Assembly: GCF_000333275.1 (NCBI RefSeq)
Contig: NZ_BACU01000156.1
Span: 1 to 39,858, forward strand
Source of the DNA: Azospirillum sp. B4
Lineage (GTDB): Bacteria; Pseudomonadota; Alphaproteobacteria; Azospirillales; Azospirillaceae
DNA length: 39,858 nt
Direction of reading: 5' to 3'
Below are positions 1 through 7,023 of this stretch, piece by piece. The notes beneath the pieces were generated by a model, which was not told the origin of the DNA, made no database searches, and worked only from the letters and a program-made list of their open reading frames with translations. The position numbers and the translations under genes are program-made. Each line of letters starts with the position of its first letter. Position 1 is the stretch's first letter.

Positions 1-137
1 GAAAGCATCTAAGCGGGAACCCCCCTCAAACCCAGTGCTCCCTGAAGAGCCGTGCTAGACCAGCACGTCAATAGGTGGCATGTGGAAGCGCGGCAACGCG
101 TGAAGCTAAGCCATACTAATCGCTCGTCCGGCTTGAA
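1..137 (+). rRNA. rrl: 23S ribosomal RNA, 3' end only (partial)
   Basis: The first ~137 bases match the conserved 3' end of bacterial 23S rRNA: the GAAAGCATCTAAG block near position 1, the GTGAAGCTAAGCC segment near 100, and the terminal ACTAATCG...GGCTTG that closes the molecule near 135. The rest of the gene lies left of the window. The exact 3' end is uncertain by a few bases. It is followed by 5S rRNA and tRNA-fMet, the usual order at the end of alphaproteobacterial rrn operons. Confidence 0.93.
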
Positions 138-256
138 ACACCGCCTCCCCCGCGCAGCGGCAAACCCATCGCCCAGCGCATCAGCGAAACAACAGACCGC
201 ACGGGTTACACGAGACAACAGCAGCGATGAGCACATACGCATGTGCGCCTGATCGA

Positions 257-372
257 TCTGGTGGTCATAGCGGGGGTCAATACACCCGATCCCATCCCGA
301 ACTCGGCCGTGAAAACCCCCAGCGCCAATGGTACTGCGTCTCAAGACGTGGGAGAGTAGGTCGCCGCCAGGT
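257..372 (+). rRNA. rrf: 5S ribosomal RNA
   Basis: The segment begins CTGGTGGTCATAGCGGGGGT and holds the conserved loop CCCGATCCCATCCCGAACTC and the late GGGAGAGTAGGTCGCCGCC block, all standard for 5S rRNA. The 5' and 3' ends pair (CTGGTGG.. with ..CCGCCAG). The length of ~116 is normal. It lies ~120 bases after the 23S end and is cotranscribed with it. The ends are good to about 3 bases. Confidence 0.95.
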
Positions 373-451
373 CCATCAGTCGCACATACACCCGCTCAAC
401 GCCGCTCCCCAGACCCTCACCACAATGTCCTCCACTCCCAGAACGCGTTCC

Positions 452-528
<77 letters not shown>

Positions 529-538
529 AATCACCAAG

Positions 539-566
539 CCCCCGCGCTCCCCAGCGCGGGGGTTTT
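539..566 (+). terminator. Intrinsic terminator of the rRNA operon
   Basis: A perfect 10-bp GC-rich stem (CCCCCGCGCT / AGCGCGGGGG, 539-548 with 553-562), a CCCC loop and four T's at 563-566. It sits 11 bases after the encoded CCA of tRNA-fMet, so it ends the 23S-5S-tRNA transcript. Confidence 0.92.
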
Positions 567-619
567 GTCATTCCCGGCTTGTGATCGTCAGGTCAACATC
601 AGGGCGGGACACTAAGGCG

Positions 620-1831
620 CTATCGGGCCGGCGCGGTTGGGGTAGGCGCCGTCCAGGCGACACAGCGCTGGTAGGGCTGAAGATACTCACTGCGGCGGGC
701 GCGCTCCGCGCCGTATTCGGTGTCACCCACCACCACCAGGCGATAGCGGTCGCGGGTGACGTCGCCGTCGCGCGAGGATGTCCAGTCGGTGCAAGGGGCA
801 GGCTCTTTCGAGCCTGCGGCCTGGTGCATGACGACGAGGTCGACCGCCGTTTCCCGTGGCACGAAGACATGGATGAAGTTGATGTAACGGTTCAGGCCGT
901 CCGTGGATGCCACCATGGCGGTGCCGGCGGGGGCGCTTAAGGTCGCCGACAGGCCATAGACGTCGCTGGCATCCCCCGGCACCACCAGCATGGTGACGAA
1001 CTGCGCCACGCGGGAGGTGAAGCGGTAATACGCCACAGTGCCCGTGGACAGGGTGCCGTCGACGGTGAAGGAGGCATCGTTACCCTGCGGCGGCGCCTGC
1101 GGGTTCAGCGTGGCCACGGCGGCCGGGCTGTAAAACTCATTCAGGTCGAACGTCCGCCCCGCGACTTCCCGCGTGCGCACGCGATCACCCTGGCGACAGG
1201 GGGCCTTGTCGTCGCGGCAATAGAAGGCGCCGGCCAGCTGACCGTCCGCGTCGTCAGCCGCCATGTCATAGGTTTGCGGTGCCGGTCCCAGGGTACCCAA
1301 GGGACCCAGCGGCCCCAGGGGGCCGAGGGGACCGGTGGGGCCCAGCGCCGCCCATATTCCCCCCTCCCAGAAATCACCGTGCACCAGCAGGCGCCCCTGG
1401 AACAGCGGCCCGCCCTCGCCCAACGGCCCGTTGGCTCCCCAGGGATCGAGGGACGGCGCCATCTCGAACAGCGTCCGGAACCAGTCGCCATAGCTGACCG
1501 ACATGCGGGCGATGACCTCGCGCGGGCTGCATGTCGTGGGATCGTCGCAGCGGCCGGCGTGGGTCAGCAGGGTACCCAGCGGTCCCTTGGCGCCCAGGGG
1601 GCCGTAGGGTCCCAGCGGGCCGCAATAACCCAGCGCGCTGTCATGGTAGGATGGAACGCTCAGCTTCCGCGCCAACCGGTACCGGCGATAGTCCTCGATA
1701 GTGCCGGCGGTGACAGCGACAGGCGAAGGCAGGTCGCGGCCAAACAGGGCTGGGCACCGTTCCTCCACCGCGCCGGCCTGGGCCGGCGACAGGAACAGCA
1801 GGAGAAGCGGAAGGGCGACACGGCGGATCAT
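620..1831 (-). CDS. Secreted protein with collagen-like Gly-Pro-Leu triplet clusters, function unknown
   Basis: I chose the ATG at 1831 (403 aa) because it begins a clear signal peptide: charged MIRR, a leucine-rich core, then a likely cut after AQAGA. The frame is open further upstream (to 1972), but that part looks noncoding; a second possible start is at 1852. The mature protein has three clusters of Gly-X-Y triplets rich in Gly-Pro-Leu, near residues 71-86, 133-143 and 164-184. The C-terminal half (about 210-400) looks like beta-sandwich sequence with Cys pairs (CRDDKAPC, and one Cys near the end). I do not recognise a named family. Collagen-like triplets in bacterial secreted proteins usually form stalks or adhesive parts, but the clusters here are short (4-7 triplets), so a stable triple helix is doubtful. 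It stands alone, tail-to-tail with the rRNA operon. Confidence 0.75.
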   Translation of the reverse strand: MIRRVALPLLLLFLSPAQAGAVEERCPALFGRDLPSPVAVTAGTIEDYRRYRLARKLSVPSYHDSALGYCGPLGPYGPLGAKGPLGTLLTHAGRCDDPTTCSPREVIARMSVSYGDWFRTLFEMAPSLDPWGANGPLGEGGPLFQGRLLVHGDFWEGGIWAALGPTGPLGPLGPLGPLGTLGPAPQTYDMAADDADGQLAGAFYCRDDKAPCRQGDRVRTREVAGRTFDLNEFYSPAAVATLNPQAPPQGNDASFTVDGTLSTGTVAYYRFTSRVAQFVTMLVVPGDASDVYGLSATLSAPAGTAMVASTDGLNRYINFIHVFVPRETAVDLVVMHQAAGSKEPAPCTDWTSSRDGDVTRDRYRLVVVGDTEYGAERARRSEYLQPYQRCVAWTAPTPTAPAR

Positions 1832-2115
1832 GGCGACCCAGGGTAGGGCCATGCAACCGGGGCGTGTCAATCGTATTCTGCTAAAGCGGGGAACGAGCTG
1901 GTGCAGCCACCTGATCGTGTAAATCGGCTCTATTATGGGCTTGGGGCCGCCGCCCCGCATTTCCATCGACAAGAATTAGGGCCCTCAGCCTTGCCTTGAA
2001 GGCGGGGGCGCCAATCGCTTCCAGGAGGCGGGCGGTATGGCCTTCGGCTTAGGGCGATCGGCGGCGGGGCATCCGTTTGGCCAGCGGCGCGTCTGTCGCC
2101 TTGAGCAGCGGGCCC

Positions 2116-2189
2116 ATTAATGTGATTAATATCCCGTTACCGCTACCATTCTCCGTTTAAGCGCAGGAAATCGTTTTCATCCGGAGAAT
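2116..2189 (+). promoter_or_regulatory. Upstream control region of the putative glycosidase: AT palindrome and leader hairpin
   Basis: The 1832-2220 gap holds no gene. Two structures stand out before the CDS at 2221. One is ATTAAT-GTG-ATTAAT at 2116-2130, an AT-rich inverted repeat in otherwise GC-rich DNA, which looks like an operator or promoter element. The other is an 8-bp inverted repeat ATTCTCCG / CGGAGAAT (2148-2155 with 2182-2189) that could fold in the leader RNA. Both are seen in the sequence; a function is inferred only. Confidence 0.35.
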
Positions 2190-2220
2190 TGGCCATAAAA
2201 ACAGATGAGGGAGTGCCCCC

Positions 2221-4212
2221 ATGAGACGCGCGTTCCAGGCCGTGGCCTGCGCCGCCCTGTTCAGCCTGCCGCTGACGGTCGCCCTGCCGCCGCAATCGGC
2301 CCAGGCCAAGACGACAGCCCCGTCCACGTATGAAAACTTCCGGGTGGCGATCTATATCGCCGTCAACAACACCCGCCAGTTGGCCGAGAAGGCCACCTTC
2401 GACCGCGAGTTCGAACGGGCGATGCGGCAGACCCATTTCAGCAAGGTCTACCTGGAGGTCTACCGCAACCACGTCTTCGCCACCGATGAGGAGGTGACCC
2501 GTGTCAAGAAATGGTTCGAGGAGAAGGGCGTGCAGGTCTCCGGTGGCATCACCCTGGCGGCCGGCGGCGAGGGCGGGCAGTTCGGCACCTTCGACTATGA
2601 GAAGCCGGCCGACCGCGAGGAGTGCGCCAAGGCGGCGGCCCTGGGCGCCAAGCACTTCGACGAAGTGATCCTGGACGACTTCTTCTTCTACGCCAGCAAG
2701 AGCGACGCCGACATCGCCGCCAAGGGCGATCGCAGCTGGACGCAGTACCGGCTGGAAACCATGCGCCAAGTGGCGCGGGACCTGGTGTTGAAACCAGCCA
2801 GGCAGGCCAATCCCAAGGTCCGCATGGTCATCAAGTACCCCAACTGGTATGAGCACTTCCAAGGCGCGGGGTATGACCTGGAGCAGGAGTCGCAGGACTT
2901 CGACGCCATCTACACCGGTACCGAGACGCGTGACCCGGTGATCACCGACCAACTGCTGCAGCAGTACGAGAGCTACGAGATCTACCGCTACTACAGCAAC
3001 ATCCGGCCAACGGATGCGAAAGGCGGGGTGGGCAATGGCGGCGGCTGGGTCGACACCTATTCCACCCTCTATGCCGACCGCTATGCCGAGCAGCTGTGGG
3101 ACACGCTGTTCGCCAAGGCGCCGGAGATCACCCTGTTCAATTGGCGCCCGATGTCGGAGGCGCTGGGCGTGGAACCGGGGGAGCGCAAGGCCTGGGCCAA
3201 CCTGCCCACCAGCTTCCGCTGGCAGGATATGGTGTCGGGCTACAAGGCGGGCTCCCAGGCGAATGATCCGGGGCCCGGCTGGGGGCGCGTGGCCGGCTAT
3301 GCGCTGGAGACGGTGGACAAGGACCTGGGCCATCTGGGCCGGCCCATCGGCATCGCCAGCTACAAGCCCTACCAGTCCTCGGGCGAGGACTTCCTGCACA
3401 ACTACCTGGGCACCAACGGCATTCCGATCGAGCTGTCGCCGAAATTCCCCACCAACGCCGATGTCGCCCTGTTGACCGAAGCGGCGGCGCACGATCCCAA
3501 GATCGTGGAGGAGATCAAGGGCAACCTGGTGGCGGGCAAAACCGTCTTTATCACCTCCGGCCTCCTGTCGGCCCTTCAAGGTCCTGGGCACGAGAAGGGC
3601 GGGATCGAGGACATCCTGGAGGTCAAGGACACCGGCCGCAAGGTCGCCATCCACGACTTCATCAATGGCTATGGCGCCGGCAACGGCGAAAGCCTGAACG
3701 ATCCGGCCCATGACAACCCGGCCGTGCTGTTCCCCGAGGTGCGCTACTACACCAACGACAGCTGGCCCATCATCCGCGGCGTGGCCAACGCCAAGGGCTT
3801 CCCCATCCTGCTGATGAACCGGTATTCCAAGGGCATCCTCTACGTCCTGACCATGCCGGAAAATCCGGGCGACCTGTACAACCTGCCCCAGGGCCTGGTG
3901 ACGGAGGTGAAAAAGTATCTGCAGCGGGACTTCCCGGTGCGTCTGGACGCGGCCGACCATGTCAGCCTGTTCGCCTACGACAACGGCACCTTCGTGGTGC
4001 AGTCCTTCCGCGACCAACCGGTGACGGTGAACCTGTCGCTGCTGGGCCAGGGGGTGCGCTTGCGCAACCTGTCCACCGGCCAGCTAGTCGCCGCGACGCC
4101 CGTCGCGGCGGGAAAGACCGACACCTGGAAGCGTGACGGCGTGCCGCCGCGCACCGACTTCGGCGCCACGGTGCAGCCGCACTCCTACCAGGTGTTCAAG
4201 ATCGAGAAGTGA
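2221..4212 (+). CDS. Secreted putative glycoside hydrolase (TIM-barrel type), family not identified
   Basis: 663 residues. Residues 1-29 are a Sec signal peptide (RR, hydrophobic core, cut near AQA). The N-terminal ~300 residues read like an alpha/beta barrel glycosidase: short strands with acidic ends, such as KVYLEVYRNH near residue 78, EVILDDFFFYAS near 158 (candidate catalytic Asp pair), VKYPNWYEHF near 205 and FDAIYTGTETRD near 228. Residues ~350-470 resemble a Rossmann-like GATase-type middle domain as found in some beta-galactosidase families, and the last ~100 residues are all-beta. The ATG follows GAGGGAG. It likely cuts a carbohydrate in the periplasm or outside the cell. The family and substrate are not recognised; the fold call is an inference from motifs. 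Confidence 0.6.
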   Translation: MRRAFQAVACAALFSLPLTVALPPQSAQAKTTAPSTYENFRVAIYIAVNNTRQLAEKATFDREFERAMRQTHFSKVYLEVYRNHVFATDEEVTRVKKWFEEKGVQVSGGITLAAGGEGGQFGTFDYEKPADREECAKAAALGAKHFDEVILDDFFFYASKSDADIAAKGDRSWTQYRLETMRQVARDLVLKPARQANPKVRMVIKYPNWYEHFQGAGYDLEQESQDFDAIYTGTETRDPVITDQLLQQYESYEIYRYYSNIRPTDAKGGVGNGGGWVDTYSTLYADRYAEQLWDTLFAKAPEITLFNWRPMSEALGVEPGERKAWANLPTSFRWQDMVSGYKAGSQANDPGPGWGRVAGYALETVDKDLGHLGRPIGIASYKPYQSSGEDFLHNYLGTNGIPIELSPKFPTNADVALLTEAAAHDPKIVEEIKGNLVAGKTVFITSGLLSALQGPGHEKGGIEDILEVKDTGRKVAIHDFINGYGAGNGESLNDPAHDNPAVLFPEVRYYTNDSWPIIRGVANAKGFPILLMNRYSKGILYVLTMPENPGDLYNLPQGLVTEVKKYLQRDFPVRLDAADHVSLFAYDNGTFVVQSFRDQPVTVNLSLLGQGVRLRNLSTGQLVAATPVAAGKTDTWKRDGVPPRTDFGATVQPHSYQVFKIEK

Positions 4213-4243
4213 GGAAAAAGGGGAACGGGAATATCTGTGATAT

Positions 4244-4258
4244 GTTCCCTTTCCGTTC
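4244..4258 (+). promoter_or_regulatory. LexA (SOS) box upstream of dinB
   Basis: GTTC-CCTTTCC-GTTC is an exact match to the alphaproteobacterial LexA operator, the direct repeat GTTC-N7-GTTC. It lies 28 bases before the dinB start codon, where bound LexA would block transcription. This predicts that dinB is induced by DNA damage. Confidence 0.88.
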
Positions 4259-4286
4259 AGGGGTGATCTGGTAGGATGCCGGGGCC

Positions 4287-5360
4287 ATGACCAGCCCCGG
4301 CATCCGCAAGATCATCCACATCGACATGGACGCGTTCTACGCGTCGGTGGAACAGCGCGACAATCCGCAGCTGCGCGGCCGGCCAGTGGCCGTGGGCTAC
4401 GGCGCCAAGCGGGGCGTGGTGGCGGCCGCCAGCTATGAGGCGCGGGAGTACGGCGTGCGCAGCGCCATGCCTTCCACCACCGCGCTGCGCAAATGCCCGC
4501 CGCTGATCTTCGTGCCCCCCCGGTTTGAGGTCTACCGCGCCATCTCCCGCCAGATCCGGGAGATCTTCGCCGACTACACCGACCTGATCGAGCCGCTGTC
4601 GCTGGACGAGGCCTACCTGGACGTGACGGAGAACCGCCGGGGCCTGCCCACGGCCACCATCACCGCCACGGAAATCCGCGCGCGCATCAAGGCGGAGACG
4701 GGGCTGAACGCTTCCGCCGGGATCTCCTACAACAAGTTCCTGGCCAAGCTGGCCTCCGACCATCGCAAGCCCAACGGCCAGTTCGTCGTGCCGCCCGGCC
4801 ATGGCGAGGCCTTCGTGGAGCACCTACCGGTAGGCAAGTTCCACGGCGTCGGCCCGGTGACGGCGGAGAAGATGAACGGCCTCGGCATCCACACCGGCGC
4901 CGACCTGCGGCGGCAGACGGTCACCTTCCTGCAAACCCACTTTGGCAAGTCCGGCCCCTGGTACCACGCCATCGCCCATGGCGAGGACCACCGCCCGGTG
5001 GTGCCCGACCGGCCGCGCAAATCCTCCGGCTCCGAAACCACCTTCCTGGAGGATTTGACGGAGCCAGAGGCGGTGGAGGATGGCGTCCTGTCCATGGCCG
5101 ACGAGGTCTGGGCCTGGTGTGAAAAGGCCCAGGCCTTCGGCCGCACCGTGACGGTAAAGATCAAGTACGGCGACTTCCGCCAGGCCACCCGCAGCCGCAC
5201 CCTGGCCGCCCCCGTGGTGTCGCGGGAGACGCTGCGTGGCATCAGCGTCGAGCTGGTGCGCACCGTCTACCCGCTGCCCACGGGGGTGCGGCTGCTGGGC
5301 GTCACCGTATCCAGCTTCGAAGCCGCCGGGCCACCGGCGCAGCTGGAGTTCGGGTTCTGA
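4287..5360 (+). CDS. dinB: DNA polymerase IV (Y-family translesion polymerase)
   Basis: 357 residues, normal length. The polymerase copies damaged DNA. It shows the Y-family motifs: IIHIDMDAFYASVEQ with the metal-binding Asp13, SLDEAYLD with the catalytic Asp107-Glu108, then SAGISYNKFLAKLASD, and a helix-hairpin-helix (GVGPVTAEKMNGLGI). The C-terminal little-finger domain ends in QLEFGF, which fits the QLxLF-like motif that binds the sliding clamp. It is a single gene behind a LexA box (4244-4258). Its 3' end faces the hydrolase gene on the other strand. Confidence 0.97.
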   Translation: MTSPGIRKIIHIDMDAFYASVEQRDNPQLRGRPVAVGYGAKRGVVAAASYEAREYGVRSAMPSTTALRKCPPLIFVPPRFEVYRAISRQIREIFADYTDLIEPLSLDEAYLDVTENRRGLPTATITATEIRARIKAETGLNASAGISYNKFLAKLASDHRKPNGQFVVPPGHGEAFVEHLPVGKFHGVGPVTAEKMNGLGIHTGADLRRQTVTFLQTHFGKSGPWYHAIAHGEDHRPVVPDRPRKSSGSETTFLEDLTEPEAVEDGVLSMADEVWAWCEKAQAFGRTVTVKIKYGDFRQATRSRTLAAPVVSRETLRGISVELVRTVYPLPTGVRLLGVTVSSFEAAGPPAQLEFGF

Positions 5361-5368
5361 CACCCCAC

Positions 5369-5400
5369 GCCGTCGCCAGCGTGAGCTAACCGGCGACGGC
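5369..5400. terminator. Hairpin between convergent dinB and hydrolase genes
   Basis: GCCGTCGCC (5369-5377) and GGCGACGGC (5392-5400) form a perfect 9-bp stem with a 14-base loop. It lies just past the dinB stop and overlaps the last codons of the opposing hydrolase gene. There is no T run, so a bidirectional terminator role is only plausible. Confidence 0.4.
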
Positions 5401-6090
5401 TTCCGCCGCCTCCACGATGACCTGGGCCACAGCTTCTGGCTTCGACAGCAGGGACAGGTGGCTGGCCTTCAGTTCGGTGGTCCGGGCGTTCATCCGGGCG
5501 GCCAGCTCACGCTGCAGGTCGACGCTGACGATGCGATCCTCGCTGGAGACGATGTACCAGTTGGGGCGGCTTGACCAAGCGGCCTCGGTGATGGTGTCGG
5601 TGAAGGTGCGGGCCGCCAGCGGCGGCTGCAGCACCGCCAGCAGCCGGGCATCCTCCTCCGCCAGGTCCTGGCCCACGTCCTGCACCCAGCCTTCGACGCT
5701 CAAGGTCAGGAAGCCGGCGCCATCATCGATGATCTTGGCCAGCGCGGGCGGCGGGGCATGCGCCCCGACCAGCGCGCCGGTGCTCTGGCCCACACCCGGC
5801 GCGAAGGCGGCCACGTAGACCAGCGCCTTCACCTTTGGGTCGTTGCCCGCTTCGGTGATCACCGTACCGCCCCAGCTGTGCCCGACCAGCACGACGGGAC
5901 CGGAAATCGCGGCCAGCGCGCGCCGGGTCGCGGTCACGTCATCGGCGAGGGAGGTGGTGGGGTTCTGCACGGCGACGACGCGCAGGCCCTTCCTCAGCAG
6001 CAGGGCGATGACATGCCGCCAGCTGGAACCGTCGGCCCAGGCGCCATGCACCAGGACGATCGTTGGGGTGGAGGGGGACGGGGTTTCCAT
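5386..6090 (-). CDS. Alpha/beta hydrolase (EstC-like esterase family)
   Basis: I chose the ATG at 6090 (234 aa), which is preceded by AGGAG at a good distance; the open frame runs on to 6222 but with noncoding-looking sequence. The oxyanion motif VLVHGAW is at residues 13-19, the nucleophile elbow is VGHSWGG with Ser72, an acid is likely in SSEDRIV and the catalytic His in ELKASHLSLL. It is cytoplasmic (no signal peptide). This family hydrolyses small esters; the substrate is unknown. It is transcribed away from the glutathione S-transferase gene, sharing a ~250-base intergenic region. Confidence 0.88.
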   Translation of the reverse strand: METPSPSTPTIVLVHGAWADGSSWRHVIALLLRKGLRVVAVQNPTTSLADDVTATRRALAAISGPVVLVGHSWGGTVITEAGNDPKVKALVYVAAFAPGVGQSTGALVGAHAPPPALAKIIDDGAGFLTLSVEGWVQDVGQDLAEEDARLLAVLQPPLAARTFTDTITEAAWSSRPNWYIVSSEDRIVSVDLQRELAARMNARTTELKASHLSLLSKPEAVAQVIVEAAEAVAG

Positions 6091-6339
6091 GGGCTTCAAG
6101 CTCCTGGTTGGGACGATCCGTGATCGCCCATCCTTGGGGCAGGGGCCGATGCCGGTATTGTAGGATGGTCGAGGCTTTGGAGGTTTGGCTTCCCATATTT
6201 CGCGAAAGACGGGCGGCATCATTACGCCACCGGCAATAATGAAGTGCGCAGAGCGATAATTCTCATCATCGCTGGATTGAACGACCCTGCGTTTGCGGAT
6301 CGGGAATGAACCCGGTCCCCGAAATCAGGAAAGCGGATC

Positions 6340-6960
6340 ATGAAGCTCTACCACCATCCCATGTCGGGTCATGCGCACCGGGCGCGGTTGTTCCTGTCGC
6401 TGCTGGGCGTGCCGCACGAACTGGTCGAGGTCGACCTGATGTCCGGCGCGCACAAGAAGCCGGAGTTCCTGGCGCTGAATCCCTTCGGCCAGGTGCCGGT
6501 GCTGGACGACGACGGCGTCATCGTTTCCGACTCCAACGCCATCCTGGTCTACCTCGCCAAGAAGACCGGCCGCACCGAGTGGCTGCCGGAGGACGCGCAA
6601 GGTGCCGCGGCCGTGCAGCGCTGGCTGTCGGTGGCGGCGGGCGAGGTCGCCTACGGCCCGGCGGCGGCCCGCCTGGTCACGGTCTTCGGTTCCAAGCACA
6701 ATCCGGAAGAGGTCATCGGCCGGGCGCACGCCCTGCTCAGGAACCTCGAGGCCTGGCTGGCCGACCGTGACTGGCTGGTCGGGACGGCGCCCACCATCGC
6801 CGACGTGGCGCTCTACAGCTATGTCGCCCGCGCGCCGGAAGGGAATGTCGATCTGTCGGGCTACCCCCGGGTCAACGCCCTGCTGCGCCGGATCGAGGCG
6901 CTGCCGGGCTTCGTCCCCTTCGTCGAGACGCCGGCCGGCCTGTCAGCCGCCGTGGCGTGA
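6340..6960 (+). CDS. Glutathione S-transferase
   Basis: 206 residues. It has an N-terminal thioredoxin-like domain ([30 protein letters not shown] with the cis-Pro; then [13 protein letters not shown], the Asp-Ser that holds the gamma-glutamyl group) and a C-terminal all-helical domain containing [11 protein letters not shown]. It conjugates glutathione to electrophiles or reduces them. The start follows AGGAAAG. It is the first gene of a same-strand run with the fusion oxidoreductase, the AhpD-like fragments and a LysR regulator, so a role in electrophile or oxidant defence is likely. Confidence 0.94.
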   Translation: MKLYHHPMSGHAHRARLFLSLLGVPHELVEVDLMSGAHKKPEFLALNPFGQVPVLDDDGVIVSDSNAILVYLAKKTGRTEWLPEDAQGAAAVQRWLSVAAGEVAYGPAAARLVTVFGSKHNPEEVIGRAHALLRNLEAWLADRDWLVGTAPTIADVALYSYVARAPEGNVDLSGYPRVNALLRRIEALPGFVPFVETPAGLSAAVA

Positions 6961-7023
6961 ATGCGGGGTGCGGGCGCCCCTGCACGGGGGCGCCCGACCG
7001 GTCCAGATGCCAAGGAGGCGGGA

